From Chitinophaga sp. LS1 (GTDB lineage Bacteria > Bacteroidota > Bacteroidia > Chitinophagales > Chitinophagaceae): a DNA stretch of 64,000 nt. The notes beneath the pieces were generated by a model. The model had not been told where the DNA came from. It saw nothing but the letters and a program-made list of their open reading frames with translations, and did not search any database. Location of the stretch: the NCBI RefSeq assembly GCF_034274695.1, contig NZ_CP128362.1, positions 5,086,501 through 5,150,500 of the forward strand, in the 5' to 3' direction. Position 1 is the first letter of the stretch; each line of letters starts with the position of its first letter. The position numbers and the translations under genes were made by a program. Below are positions 53,827-63,085 of this stretch, piece by piece.

Positions 53827-55134
53827 TTGAAGACAAAAACTTTAAAGAAAGATAAGGTTAATATTATTACGCTTGGATGTTCCAAGAACATGGTAGATTC
53901 TGAGGTACTCAGCGGACAGCTGCTTGCCAATGAAATTGATGTGGTACACGAGAGTGCTAAAAAAGATCATAATATCGTAGTGGTGAACACCTGCGGTTTT
54001 ATCGACAAAGCAAAAGAGGAATCCATCAATACCATTCTTGAACAGGTAGAACTGAAACAAGGCGGTCGTCTCGACAAGGTCTATGTGACCGGTTGTCTCA
54101 GTGAACGTTATCGTGGGGATCTTGAATCAGAAATTCCAGGTGTGGATGCCTGGTTCGGTACCATGGAGCTGCCGCTCATCCTCAAGAAATTTGACGCTGA
54201 TTATAAAGCAGAACTGCTCGGCGAAAGATTGTTGAGTACACCTACACATTATGCCTATCTGAAAATTGCAGAAGGTTGTAACCGTACCTGCTCATTCTGT
54301 GCGATTCCTTTAATGCGCGGTGGACACGTGTCCAAGCCTATGGAAGCGATCATTACAGAAGCAGAGAAACTGGTGAACTCCGGTGTGAAGGAGATCATGC
54401 TCATTGCACAGGAACTGACTTATTATGGTCTGGATCTGTATAAGCAACGTAAATTGGCAGATTTATTGCGTGCTTTGGCGAATGTAAAAGGATTGGAGTG
54501 GATCCGCCTTCACTATGCTTACCCGCACAAATTTCCAATGGAAATATTGGATGTAATGAAGGAGTTCCCGAACATCTGTAATTACATCGATATGCCGCTT
54601 CAACACGCTGCTGACAATATGTTGAAATCCATGAAGCGCCAGATCACCCGCGTGGAAATGGAAGAATTGGTAACAGCTATCAGGGAAAAAGTTCCCGGCA
54701 TTGCACTCCGTACTACACTGATCACCGGCTATCCCGGTGAAACGCTGGAAGATGTGGAAGAACTCAAAGCCTTTCTCGAAAAGATGCGTTTCGACAGGGT
54801 AGGGGTCTTTACCTACAGCCATGAAGAAGGTACCAGTGCCTATGACCTGGAAGATGATATCCCGGCAGAAGAAAAAGAACGCAGAGCACAGGAGATCATG
54901 GAAGTACAACAGGAAATCTCTCTCGAAAAAAATCAGGAGATGGTTGGAAAGATCTACCGCGTGATTGTCGACAAAAGAGAATCAGGCCGTTATCTGGCAC
55001 GTACTGAATTCGATTCGGTAGAAGTAGATAATGAAGTAATTATTAACACTAACAAGCGCCTGAAATCCGGTGAATTTGTCAACGTAAGAATTACGAAGGC
55101 TTACGATTATGACCTGGAAGGTGAACTTGTATAA
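53827..55134 (+). CDS. rimO: Ribosomal protein S12 methylthiotransferase RimO
   Basis: About 435 residues from a TTG at 53827 (KTKTLKKDKVNIITLGCSKN). The frame is open upstream to a GTG-like start at 53755, but that part does not look like RimO. The UPF0004 domain has TLGCSKNMVDSEVL and VNTCGFIDKAKEES. The radical SAM motif CNRTCSFC has Cys151, Cys155 and Cys158. A C-terminal TRAM domain ends in YDYDLEGELV. RimO adds a methylthio group to Asp of S12 using two [4Fe-4S] clusters. The next gene begins ~130 bp later. Confidence 0.94.
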   Translation: MKTKTLKKDKVNIITLGCSKNMVDSEVLSGQLLANEIDVVHESAKKDHNIVVVNTCGFIDKAKEESINTILEQVELKQGGRLDKVYVTGCLSERYRGDLESEIPGVDAWFGTMELPLILKKFDADYKAELLGERLLSTPTHYAYLKIAEGCNRTCSFCAIPLMRGGHVSKPMEAIITEAEKLVNSGVKEIMLIAQELTYYGLDLYKQRKLADLLRALANVKGLEWIRLHYAYPHKFPMEILDVMKEFPNICNYIDMPLQHAADNMLKSMKRQITRVEMEELVTAIREKVPGIALRTTLITGYPGETLEDVEELKAFLEKMRFDRVGVFTYSHEEGTSAYDLEDDIPAEEKERRAQEIMEVQQEISLEKNQEMVGKIYRVIVDKRESGRYLARTEFDSVEVDNEVIINTNKRLKSGEFVNVRITKAYDYDLEGELV

Positions 55135-55263
55135 GTGTACATCCAACGCAGGTATGAATGCGTAAGTTTTGTTCATAGAAACAACAGGAAAAGTAACCCA
55201 GTGCATAGAATTCACTGGGATGATATACCAGGGCTCCCGACGGAGCCTGATCAAAGCAAATCA

Positions 55264-57012
55264 ATGATAACATTTGAAACATTAGGCTTACAAGAGCCCC
55301 TTTTAAAAGGAATCCAGGACCTCGGATTCGTAGCGCCTACACCAATACAGGAAAAAGCTATTCCTGTTCTATTGGGCGGAGATAGAGACTTCGTAGGTTT
55401 AGCCCAGACGGGCACAGGTAAGACGGCAGCATTTGGCCTGCCTTTGTTACAACAGATAGATATTAAACAGCGTCACCCTCAGGGGCTTATATTATGCCCT
55501 ACCCGTGAACTATGCCTGCAAATCACCAATGACCTGAAGAACTTCAGCAAGCACCTGGGAGATGTAAGCATCGTAGCGGTATATGGCGGTTCCAGCATTG
55601 TACAGCAATTGCGCGACCTGAAGAGAGGCGTACACATCGTGATAGCTACTCCTGGTCGTTTGCTGGATATTATTGACCGTAAAGCGGTTAATTTCACAAA
55701 CGTACGTTATGTTGTACTGGATGAAGCAGATGAAATGCTGAACATGGGTTTCCAGGAAGACATCAACAGTATTCTTTCCAACACTCCTGAAGGAAAAACC
55801 ACCTGGTTGTTCTCCGCTACTATGCCACAGGAAGTACGCCGTATCGCTCAGAAATACATGACCGATCCGTTCGAACTGACTGTAGGTAACAAGAACAGCG
55901 GTAATGTCAACATCGAGCACGAATACTACATCGTACGTCCCCGCGAAAAATATGCGGCGCTGAAACGTATCGTGGATTTCAACCCTGAGATCTTCGGTAT
56001 CATCTTCACCCGTACTAAAATAGAATCACAGGAAATCGCAGAATCACTGATTCGTGATGGTTACAACGCCGATGCTCTGCACGGTGACCTGACCCAGCAA
56101 CAGCGTGATAAAGTGATGAAGCGCTTCCGCGAAAAATCACTGCAGGTACTGGTAGCAACTGACGTTGCTGCACGTGGTATCGACGTTGACAACGTAACAC
56201 ACGTTATCAACTACGAACTGCCTGATGACGTAGAAAACTACACGCACCGTTCCGGTCGTACCGCACGTGCCGGTAAATCAGGTATATCTATCGCTATCAT
56301 CAGCAGCCGTGACATCGGTAAAATCCGTCAGATCGAACGTGTGATCGGTAAGAAATTTGTGAAGGCAGAAGTGCCAGATGGTTTTGCAGTATGTGAAAAA
56401 CAACTGTTTGGCCTGGTGCATAAAGTTCACGCCGTAATTGTAAACGAAGAACAGATTGAACCATACCTGGAACGTATATATGAAGAGTTCCAGAACATGA
56501 GCAAAGAAGAGATCATCAAACGTTTCGCTTCTCTTGAGTTCAACCAGTTCCTGGAATACTACCAGGATGCACCTGATCTGAACGTGAAGGAAGAAAAACG
56601 TACTTTCGAAGCTGGTGCTGAACGTGGTGCACGTGGTACTGGTAAATTCACCCGTCTGTTTATCAACCTGGGTTCAGTAGATGACTTTACCCGTGGCGAT
56701 ATGCTGCGCTACCTGTGCGATACCAGTGGCGTACGTGGTAACAAGATCGGTCGTATTGATCTGAAAGGTGTTTACTCCTTCTTTGAAGTAGAAAACGATG
56801 TAGTAGATAAATTCCAGGAGACTTTCAAGAAAGCTGATTACAATGGTCGCAGCGTGAGAATTGAAATGTCACAGGATGGTGATCGTCGCAGAAGCGGTGG
56901 CCCGGGTGGCGGAGGTCGTAGCCGTGAAGACGGTGGTGGCAAACGTCGTTGGGAAGGTAGCGGTAGCGGCAGTGGAGCAGGTTCACGCCCAGGATATAAG
57001 AAGAGATATTAA
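55264..57012 (+). CDS. DEAD-box RNA helicase with DbpA-type RNA-binding domain
   Basis: 583 residues from the ATG at 55264 (MITFETLGLQEPLLKGIQDL); the frame is open upstream but that stretch is not helicase-like. Motifs: Q motif PTPIQEKAIP, motif I AQTGTGKT, DEAD in VLDEADEML, SAT, RGIDV and HRSGRTARAGKSG. A DbpA-like RRM follows (FTRLFINLGSVDDFTRGDML, GVYSFFEVENDVVDKFQ). The Gly/Arg-rich tail (RRRSGGPGGGGRSRED...) is typical of cold-shock and ribosome-assembly helicases. It probably acts in RNA remodelling or 50S assembly. Confidence 0.94.
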   Translation: MITFETLGLQEPLLKGIQDLGFVAPTPIQEKAIPVLLGGDRDFVGLAQTGTGKTAAFGLPLLQQIDIKQRHPQGLILCPTRELCLQITNDLKNFSKHLGDVSIVAVYGGSSIVQQLRDLKRGVHIVIATPGRLLDIIDRKAVNFTNVRYVVLDEADEMLNMGFQEDINSILSNTPEGKTTWLFSATMPQEVRRIAQKYMTDPFELTVGNKNSGNVNIEHEYYIVRPREKYAALKRIVDFNPEIFGIIFTRTKIESQEIAESLIRDGYNADALHGDLTQQQRDKVMKRFREKSLQVLVATDVAARGIDVDNVTHVINYELPDDVENYTHRSGRTARAGKSGISIAIISSRDIGKIRQIERVIGKKFVKAEVPDGFAVCEKQLFGLVHKVHAVIVNEEQIEPYLERIYEEFQNMSKEEIIKRFASLEFNQFLEYYQDAPDLNVKEEKRTFEAGAERGARGTGKFTRLFINLGSVDDFTRGDMLRYLCDTSGVRGNKIGRIDLKGVYSFFEVENDVVDKFQETFKKADYNGRSVRIEMSQDGDRRRSGGPGGGGRSREDGGGKRRWEGSGSGSGAGSRPGYKKRY

Positions 57013-57032
57013 TCGACTTAAATGAATATTAG

Positions 57033-57070
57033 AATCCCGTCTCGTTATTACACGAGATGGGATTTTTGTT
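57033..57070 (+). terminator. Terminator after the DEAD-box gene
   Basis: AATCCCGTCTCG pairs with CGAGATGGGATT (one G-U), followed by TTTTTG. Confidence 0.9.
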
Positions 57071-57188
57071 TTTAGGAAGGAAGCCTTCGCCGGATTTTAT
57101 TATGGCCGGATAGTTGATGATATGATCACGATTGGGCTTCCAAATTCAAAATTTGAACTATCTTGTATCCACAGTCCTTTCCCGGTTT

Positions 57189-59123
57189 ATGACTAAAGAA
57201 AACACGCATCAATTACAGCCCGTAGAGCCCTTTTCACTCTTTTCTGAACAAGATATTACATTGTTTCAGGAGGGCAAACACCCGCATCTTTATGAAAAAT
57301 TTGGCTCCCATCAAACCACGTTTCAGGGGGTGAATGGTACGTATTTCGCAGTTTGGGCCCCAAATGCGACGTACTTGTCCGTGATAGGAGACTTCAATGA
57401 CTGGGACCAGCATCGTCACCATTTGTACCCCCGATGGGACAAATCGGGGATTTGGGAAGGATTCATTCCGCAGGTAGAAGCAGGGGTATGCTACAAATAT
57501 TTTATCCGGTCCAATTCGGGGGAGGAACTCCGCAAAGGGGATCCTTATGCTAACTACTGGGAACTGCGTCCCAAGACGGCATCTATTACCTGGGAGCTGG
57601 ATTACAAGTGGAACGACAGCAGCTGGATGGAGACACGGAGTCAGCACAATAGTCTGCAGAGTCCATATTCAGTGTACGAATTGCATTTGGGTAGCTGGCA
57701 GCGGCCAGATCCGAATGACCACGAGGTATTTTACAATTACGGTGAAATAGCCGCAAAATTGATCCCATATGTACAGGAAATGGGTTTTACCCATGTGGAA
57801 CTGATGCCGGTAATGGAACACCCTTTTGACGGTTCATGGGGATATCAGGGAACGGGGTATTATGCACCTACTTCCCGATATGGTACACCGCAGGAATTCA
57901 TGGCATTTATAGATGCGTTTCACCAGGCAGGTATCGGTGTGATCCTGGATTGGGTGCCTTCGCATTTTCCATATGATGAGCATGGGTTGTTCCGTTTTGA
58001 CGGCAGTCATACGTATGAATATGCTGATATGCGGAAAGGTTTTCATCCTGACTGGAACAGTTACATCTTCAACTATGCGCGCAATGAAGTGCGGTCTTTC
58101 TTATTGAGCAATGCCATATTCTGGCTTGATAAATTTCATGCAGACGGATTACGTGTGGATGCTGTTGCGTCTATGATACATTTGAATTATTCACGCGAAG
58201 CAGGTGCATGGGAACCCAATGAGCATGGGGGAGAGGGGAACCTGGAAGCGATTTCTTTTCTGAAGAATATGAATGCCACCATTTATTCACTCTTTCCGGA
58301 TGTGCAGACGATCGCTGAGGAGTCTACTTCTTTTTACGGGGTGTCAAGACCCGTGTTCATGGGTGGATTAGGATTTGGGATGAAGTGGATGATGGGCTGG
58401 ATGAATGATACGCTGGCGTTTTTTAAACGGGATCCTTACTACAGGAAGTTTCATCAGGATCAGCTTACATTTAGTATCGCCTATGCATTTACGGAGAACT
58501 TTATGTTGCCATTGAGTCATGATGAAGTAGTGCATGGAAAATCGCCGATGTTGTATAAGATGCCGGGTGATGACTGGCAGAAATTTGCGAACCTGCGTTT
58601 GATGTATAGTTATATGTTTACGCATCCGGGTACGAAGTTGTTGTTTATGGGTGATGAGTTTGGGCAAACATCGGAGTGGAATTATAAATCCCAGCTGGAC
58701 TGGCATTTGATGGAACATCCGTCACATCAGGGTTTGAAAGGATTTGTAAAGGCATTGAATCATTTGTATAAGACAGAGCCGGCATTGTACATCAAGCAGT
58801 TTGAGTATTATGGATTTGAGTGGGTGAATGTGTCGGACTATGATAATAGTGTGTTGTCATATTTAAGAAAAGGCAAAGAGGATTCGGATAATATATTAGT
58901 CGTATTAAATATGACGCCGATAGCGAGAGAGAATTATTTGCTGGGGATAAATGAAGGAGGCAGCTGGAAAGAGATATTGAATAGTGATGCGCCAGCGTTT
59001 TTTGGCAGTGGAGTCGTTAATACCGCTGTGGTGAAAGCAACAGAGCAGGCGTATAATGGAAAAGATTATACACTGTTGTTACGACTGCCGCCATTGGGGG
59101 CTGCCATATTCAAAAAAGTATAG
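57189..59123 (+). CDS. glgB: 1,4-alpha-glucan branching enzyme
   Basis: 644 residues from the ATG at 57189 (MTKENTHQLQPVEPFSLFSE); an upstream TTG at 57132 would add 19 unlikely residues. The CBM48 domain has NGTYFAVWAPNATYLSVIGD and FNDWDQ. The GH13 barrel has DWVPSHFPYDEHGL, FHADGLRVDAVASM (nucleophile Asp about 324), IAEESTSF (acid/base Glu) and LPLSHDEVVHGK. It makes alpha-1,6 branches in glycogen. It ends before a hairpin at 59150. No other glycogen gene is adjacent. Confidence 0.95.
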   Translation: MTKENTHQLQPVEPFSLFSEQDITLFQEGKHPHLYEKFGSHQTTFQGVNGTYFAVWAPNATYLSVIGDFNDWDQHRHHLYPRWDKSGIWEGFIPQVEAGVCYKYFIRSNSGEELRKGDPYANYWELRPKTASITWELDYKWNDSSWMETRSQHNSLQSPYSVYELHLGSWQRPDPNDHEVFYNYGEIAAKLIPYVQEMGFTHVELMPVMEHPFDGSWGYQGTGYYAPTSRYGTPQEFMAFIDAFHQAGIGVILDWVPSHFPYDEHGLFRFDGSHTYEYADMRKGFHPDWNSYIFNYARNEVRSFLLSNAIFWLDKFHADGLRVDAVASMIHLNYSREAGAWEPNEHGGEGNLEAISFLKNMNATIYSLFPDVQTIAEESTSFYGVSRPVFMGGLGFGMKWMMGWMNDTLAFFKRDPYYRKFHQDQLTFSIAYAFTENFMLPLSHDEVVHGKSPMLYKMPGDDWQKFANLRLMYSYMFTHPGTKLLFMGDEFGQTSEWNYKSQLDWHLMEHPSHQGLKGFVKALNHLYKTEPALYIKQFEYYGFEWVNVSDYDNSVLSYLRKGKEDSDNILVVLNMTPIARENYLLGINEGGSWKEILNSDAPAFFGSGVVNTAVVKATEQAYNGKDYTLLLRLPPLGAAIFKKV

Positions 59124-59149
59124 ATGTTATTCGTATTGATAAAGTTAGT

Positions 59150-59179
59150 AGTCCTTTCCATTTGGGAAGGACTTTTTTA
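59150..59179 (+). terminator. Terminator after glgB
   Basis: AGTCCTTTCC pairs with GGAAGGACT (one bulge), followed by TTTTTTAT. Confidence 0.85.
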
Positions 59180-59445
59180 TGGGTCAATGTTTGCGACAAA
59201 ATCCCTGAATTCCGCGATGAATCCCCATCAGGAAGAGTACTAAATTGCACACAGAATTAAAAACCACTCTTCGTAAAAAATTGAATGATAGTTTATTGAG
59301 AAGTATATGAGCAATAATTATACGCTGTTAAACTTTTGTTTATTTTTTCGATCTAAAGTAAGCTTACTGAAAGCAGTAAATATCGTGCAAGTCTGTAGTA
59401 GGAGGCTTTATCTTTATTATTAAAACCAAAAAAAACCATTCTTTT

Positions 59446-60372
59446 ATGAAGACCTATCTCCGCACTTCCGGATGGGGGCTAGCCACGTTAGTATTGTTGG
59501 CTGTAGTCGTGTATTCCTGTAAAAAGGATAACTCCAGTTCATCCACAGGCCTCGGCGCAAACCAACAAAGACTGAACATTTTCCTGGCAGATGATCCGGG
59601 TAGCCGCTTTGACAATGTATTTCTGGACATCAAATCAATTCAGGTATTAGTAGACACCTGCGACGGTGCAAATGGCAAAGGGAAAGGTGATAACAATGGC
59701 GGAGACGACGACTGGGGTAATGATTACAACCGTTGCCACTGGGGAGAAGACAAAAACGACCGTGATGATTCCTGCAAAGTATGGGATTCTCTGGCGATCT
59801 CTCCTGGTGTGTACGATATACTCACCCTGCGTAACGGTGCCGATACTTTACTCTCTGAAGGTGTAGTGCCTGTGGGTAAAGTAAGGAGAATTCAGATCAA
59901 CCTGGGTGCGAACAGCTACGTTGTAAAAGACAGCGTACAGTATCCGCTGAAGGCTGCAAATGGCCAGGTGAAACTGGTAGTGAATATCCGTCCTGAAGAA
60001 TGGGAAGAATACCAGAGCGGTAACTACCGTCTGTGGCTGGACTTTGATGTAGATCGTTCTATCGTTCAAACTGGTAATGGTAAGTTTGTACTGCGTCCGG
60101 TAATCCACGTATTCCTGGTATCTGAAACAGGTAGTATTTCTGGTAAAGTAACTCCTTATGATGCTTATCCGGTACTGACTGTGTACAATGATACAGATAC
60201 GGCTTATGCTTTACCATGGAAGAGTGGTGAGTGGAAGATCAGGGGGCTGAACACAGGTACTTACAATGTGTATGTAAATGCATCAAATGGATATGCTGAT
60301 ACTACAATCACTGGTGTTAAGATTGAGATCGGTAAGAATACATCAGTAGATGCGATTAAACTGAGTAAGTAG
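59446..60372 (+). CDS. DUF4382 lipoprotein with an Asp/Asn-rich loop
   Basis: 308 residues. The lipoprotein signal ends at VVVYSCKKD (lipobox Cys25). The DUF4382 domain (about residues 40-225) has RLNIFLADDPGSRFDNVFLD and IKSIQVLV. It is split by a charged, Gly/Asp/Asn-rich loop (KGKGDNNGGDDDWGNDYN, then a second acidic part) that may bind calcium. The C-terminal ~80 residues (GSISGKVTPYDAYPVLTVYN ... INGLNTGTYNVYV-type) form a carboxypeptidase-regulatory-like beta domain. Surface or periplasmic; function unknown. Confidence 0.85.
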   Translation: MKTYLRTSGWGLATLVLLAVVVYSCKKDNSSSSTGLGANQQRLNIFLADDPGSRFDNVFLDIKSIQVLVDTCDGANGKGKGDNNGGDDDWGNDYNRCHWGEDKNDRDDSCKVWDSLAISPGVYDILTLRNGADTLLSEGVVPVGKVRRIQINLGANSYVVKDSVQYPLKAANGQVKLVVNIRPEEWEEYQSGNYRLWLDFDVDRSIVQTGNGKFVLRPVIHVFLVSETGSISGKVTPYDAYPVLTVYNDTDTAYALPWKSGEWKIRGLNTGTYNVYVNASNGYADTTITGVKIEIGKNTSVDAIKLSK

Positions 60373-60418
60373 TATAGAAAAAGGATATAAGGACTAAGAC
60401 ACACCATCATAAAATGGG

Positions 60419-60447
60419 AGGCTATATCGTTATTGATATAGCCTTTC
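60419..60447 (+). terminator. Terminator after the DUF4382 gene
   Basis: AGGCTATATC pairs with GATATAGCCT, followed by TTCTTTTTT. Confidence 0.88.
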
Positions 60448-60455
60448 TTTTTTGG

Positions 60456-60498
60456 GAAAAATTGTAGCTTTCACCTTCTGCGAAAGCTACAATTTTTC
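60456..60498. terminator. Second, perfect 17-bp hairpin
   Basis: GAAAAATTGTAGCTTTC and its complement form a perfect stem with a 9-nt loop, only 8 bp after the previous hairpin. It has A/T ends on both sides, so it could act in both directions. Confidence 0.75.
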
Positions 60499-60625
60499 GT
60501 AGATGGGCCTGTGGTGCTGAAAGGACGGTCGTTTTAAATAAAACAACCCCGACCCCTTGTGCGTAGCAAATGCACTCAAAGACTAGATATATTAAAAATT
60601 ACTAACTTGTGCAAAATACTTCTGA

Positions 60626-61219
60626 ATGAGAAAACTCCTCGCATTTTCTGTACTACAACTGTTATGCTTTATTGTCTATTCGCAGGGCTTCACTATTAAA
60701 CTAAACAAAAAAGACGACCAAAAACGTAAGCAGGGCGAATGGTCCGAAGAAGTTGCCGCCACCCGTGGCGAAGACGGCTACACCTGGGAAGGTTCCTATG
60801 TAGACGACCGTAAGGAAGGGCTCTGGAAAAAATACGCGCCATCTGGTGCTATTATCGCAGAGGAAACTTTCAAACACAATGCACTGAATGGTCCGGCCCG
60901 TTATTTTTATCTGAATGGTCTGGTAAGTGCGGAAGGTAATTTTGTAGCTAAAGACGTGGATGACACGGTAGAAAGCTACAGAGTGATCGATCCTGTTACC
61001 CAGGAAGAAAAATTCGAAGAGATCAAAAGGAATGCGACTTCACTGCGCGATGGTCTGTGGAAGATCTATGATGAAGATGGGAATATGGTGAAAGAATATT
61101 ACAAAAGGGGAGAGCCGGTAAGTGCTGAGGAACTGGATACCATTACGAATAAGGTACCAAAAAAACTCCCGGCGCAACCTTCTCAGTTACCACATCAGTC
61201 AGGGAATAAAAAGCACTAA
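60626..61219 (+). CDS. Exported MORN-repeat-like protein
   Basis: 197 residues with a signal peptide (LLAFSVLQLLCFIVYSQGF). Repeats of the MORN/YwqK type: GSYVDDRKEGLWKKYAPSGA, HNALNGPARYFYLNGLVSAE and RDGLWKIYDEDGNMVKEYYK. The C-terminus is Pro/Gln-rich and basic. It is predicted periplasmic or surface exposed; the biochemical role is unknown. It converges with the PAP2 gene, with 45 bp between them. Confidence 0.78.
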   Translation: MRKLLAFSVLQLLCFIVYSQGFTIKLNKKDDQKRKQGEWSEEVAATRGEDGYTWEGSYVDDRKEGLWKKYAPSGAIIAEETFKHNALNGPARYFYLNGLVSAEGNFVAKDVDDTVESYRVIDPVTQEEKFEEIKRNATSLRDGLWKIYDEDGNMVKEYYKRGEPVSAEELDTITNKVPKKLPAQPSQLPHQSGNKKH

Positions 61220-61264
61220 ATTTTCCAGTTCATCATACCTTATTGAGCAAAGGGACAAAAAGCA

Positions 61265-61918
61265 CTAATCATCTTTCCTGCTTAGCGCACCTTCCCAACC
61301 AGGGTGCCGGAAGAAAGCACGATTATTAAACCAGGCAATCCAACAGGTCACAACTACTACTGCTTCAAACGAACCAGCTGTCACATCTTCAAAGAAATGC
61401 TGACTGAGGTACATTCTGGAATAAGCTACCAGTACTGCCAGCAGAAAGTAAATATACCCATACCACTTGCGGGGACTAATGAAAGTCAACACCACTGCTG
61501 TGGTGAATGCGCATACTGTATGTCCTGACGGAAAACTGAAATGATTCGAGAGCACTTCTACATCTGGTACATAATAAATAGCATGAGGTGAATCGGTGAA
61601 ATACAATTTTGGTCGTGGAGCACCCACGATATATTTCAAAGGGAAATTTATCAAACTGGTCAGCAGGTAACTGCTGGCCAGTAATAAACTATATCGGTAT
61701 CTTACAAATAACAGGATCAATACGATTGAAAAAGCAGTAGTAGCCCCACCCATTTCTGTTACATATTTGAAAAGCACATCTCCAGCCGGGAAGTGCAATC
61801 CATTAATGAAAAAGTATATTTCTTCTCTTGTGAAAATTATCTTGAGTGTGAGGGCAATGGTGAATAAAACTGAATAGGGGATGAGGAAGAAGCGTAATTG
61901 GCGAATGGTAGATTTCAT
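61265..61918 (-). CDS. PAP2-family membrane phosphatase
   Basis: 217 residues with about six membrane segments. The three-part phosphatase signature is complete: KYIVGAPRP, SFPSGHTVCAF and SRMYLSQHFFEDV (catalytic His residues in the last two). It hydrolyses lipid phosphates such as phosphatidic acid or undecaprenyl pyrophosphate at the membrane; the substrate is unknown. The start MKSTIRQLRFFLIPYSVLFT is well placed. Confidence 0.92.
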   Translation of the reverse strand: MKSTIRQLRFFLIPYSVLFTIALTLKIIFTREEIYFFINGLHFPAGDVLFKYVTEMGGATTAFSIVLILLFVRYRYSLLLASSYLLTSLINFPLKYIVGAPRPKLYFTDSPHAIYYVPDVEVLSNHFSFPSGHTVCAFTTAVVLTFISPRKWYGYIYFLLAVLVAYSRMYLSQHFFEDVTAGSFEAVVVVTCWIAWFNNRAFFRHPGWEGALSRKDD

Positions 61919-62163
61919 AATGGGGATAAAAGTAATAAAAATCCTAATAAGAAGGATCCTGCCAATAAGGATACTCTAAGGGATTCAGCTAACAATGGAT
62001 CTGCTAAAGATATTACGCTACAAAGTAAATCTTCTCAGCTGTCGCAGGCCGCTATATGTAGAACTTCTCCCCCACATAAAAAAGGGATTACCGCAATGTG
62101 TGATCCACATTTCAGGCAATCCCTCATTTTGGGAAAAACATCAAGAACTTTCAGGGCAAACCG

Positions 62164-62574
62164 TTACTCAGCGTTCTGTTGCTGCTGTGCTTTTTTTCTT
62201 TTATTGTGCGCTGCTTCTCCGCCTTTCTTACCTATTTCGGCCATATGCTGTCTGTTCCGGCTTACTGCAACACCGCCTTTACGGCCGGCTTCGCGTGCTT
62301 CAGCAGAATTAAACTCATGGGCTACCCCCTGCGCATGCGCAGCACGACCGCCTTTACTGGCTATCGCCCGCTGCATGGATGCATCCATAGAGGCAAAACC
62401 CCGTTTATCTTTTCGACTTGGAGTTTCTGATTTGGGTTTGTCTTCTGCTTCAGAATTGTGACCCTGGTGAGCATTACTTCCATGTTGCTCATGTCCATGA
62501 TTGTGCTCGTGCGAATGCTCCCTTTCGAGTTTTTCTTGTTCCTGGGTGAAGTGATTGTTTTGTTCTGCAGCCAT
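62164..62574 (-). CDS. KGG-repeat stress-type protein
   Basis: 136 residues. A His/Glu/Gln-rich N-terminal part (EREHSHEHNHGHEQHGSNAH) is followed by three KGG repeats: MQRAIASKGGRAAHAQGV, EAREAGRKGGVAVSRNRQ and HMAEIGKKGGEAAHNKRK. This is the general-stress Con-10/GsiB-type repeat. The proteins are hydrophilic and desiccation- or stress-induced in other bacteria. The His-rich stretch could bind metals. The opposite strand is also open over this region but lacks coding sense. Confidence 0.88.
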   Translation of the reverse strand: MAAEQNNHFTQEQEKLEREHSHEHNHGHEQHGSNAHQGHNSEAEDKPKSETPSRKDKRGFASMDASMQRAIASKGGRAAHAQGVAHEFNSAEAREAGRKGGVAVSRNRQHMAEIGKKGGEAAHNKRKKAQQQQNAE

Positions 62575-62960
62575 AAGAAATGAATTTTGAAAGGTTTAAT
62601 AATGGGTTCCGTTTAACATCAGATAATAAAACATATTCTCTGTCATAGAAGGCACAACTATTATGCCGCGTATTTATAACCCATTGTAATACAGTGTTAC
62701 ACATACTATTTCAACATATCTCACACCAGAAACCGTGGAGTATGCTTAACAATGTGTAGCAAATGTGCCCTTATTCCAAACAATTTGTTAAGGGAAAGGT
62801 TGTGATAACAAGCGAAAACCCATTTCATAACTTCTTATTAACTAAATATTCTTCGTTCAATGTTGAGCGTTCCGTTCATTTTGTTCATTTTGATATGAGT
62901 GTTTGTGTATACGTTATAACGTGTTAATTTTGATTAACTCTAAAGTTGGCATAGGTTATG
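62575..62960. other. Intergenic region
   Basis: No gene seen. The left part is the leader of the KGG-protein gene. The right part leads into an orphan terminator at 62961 on the plus strand, so a small RNA is possible. Confidence 0.4.
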
Positions 62961-63001
62961 AAAAGGCACTAAGATCTCAATCTACAGTGCCCTTTTTTTT
63001 A
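62961..63001 (+). terminator. Orphan intrinsic terminator
   Basis: AAAGGCACT pairs with AGTGCCCTTT (one bulge), followed by eight T residues. No plus-strand gene precedes it within 390 bp. Confidence 0.65.
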
Positions 63002-63016
63002 GATCAAATGGGTTTA

Positions 63017-63067
63017 AAACTACAAATCCCAAATTCTTCATACATGAGAATTTGGGATTTGTAGTTT
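63017..63067. terminator. Perfect 21-bp hairpin after the GH31 gene
   Basis: AAACTACAAATCCCAAATTCT (63017-63037) and its complement (63047-63067) form a perfect stem with a 9-nt loop, 19 bp after the minus-strand stop at 63086. Confidence 0.85.
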
Positions 63068-63085
63068 GTATAAATGATGTTCCTG

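Noticed and set aside
61898..62461. Plus-strand frame opposite the KGG-repeat gene
   Set aside because: The minus strand encodes clear KGG repeats; the plus-strand product is an Ala/Cys/Leu-rich shadow overlapping the PAP2 gene start.
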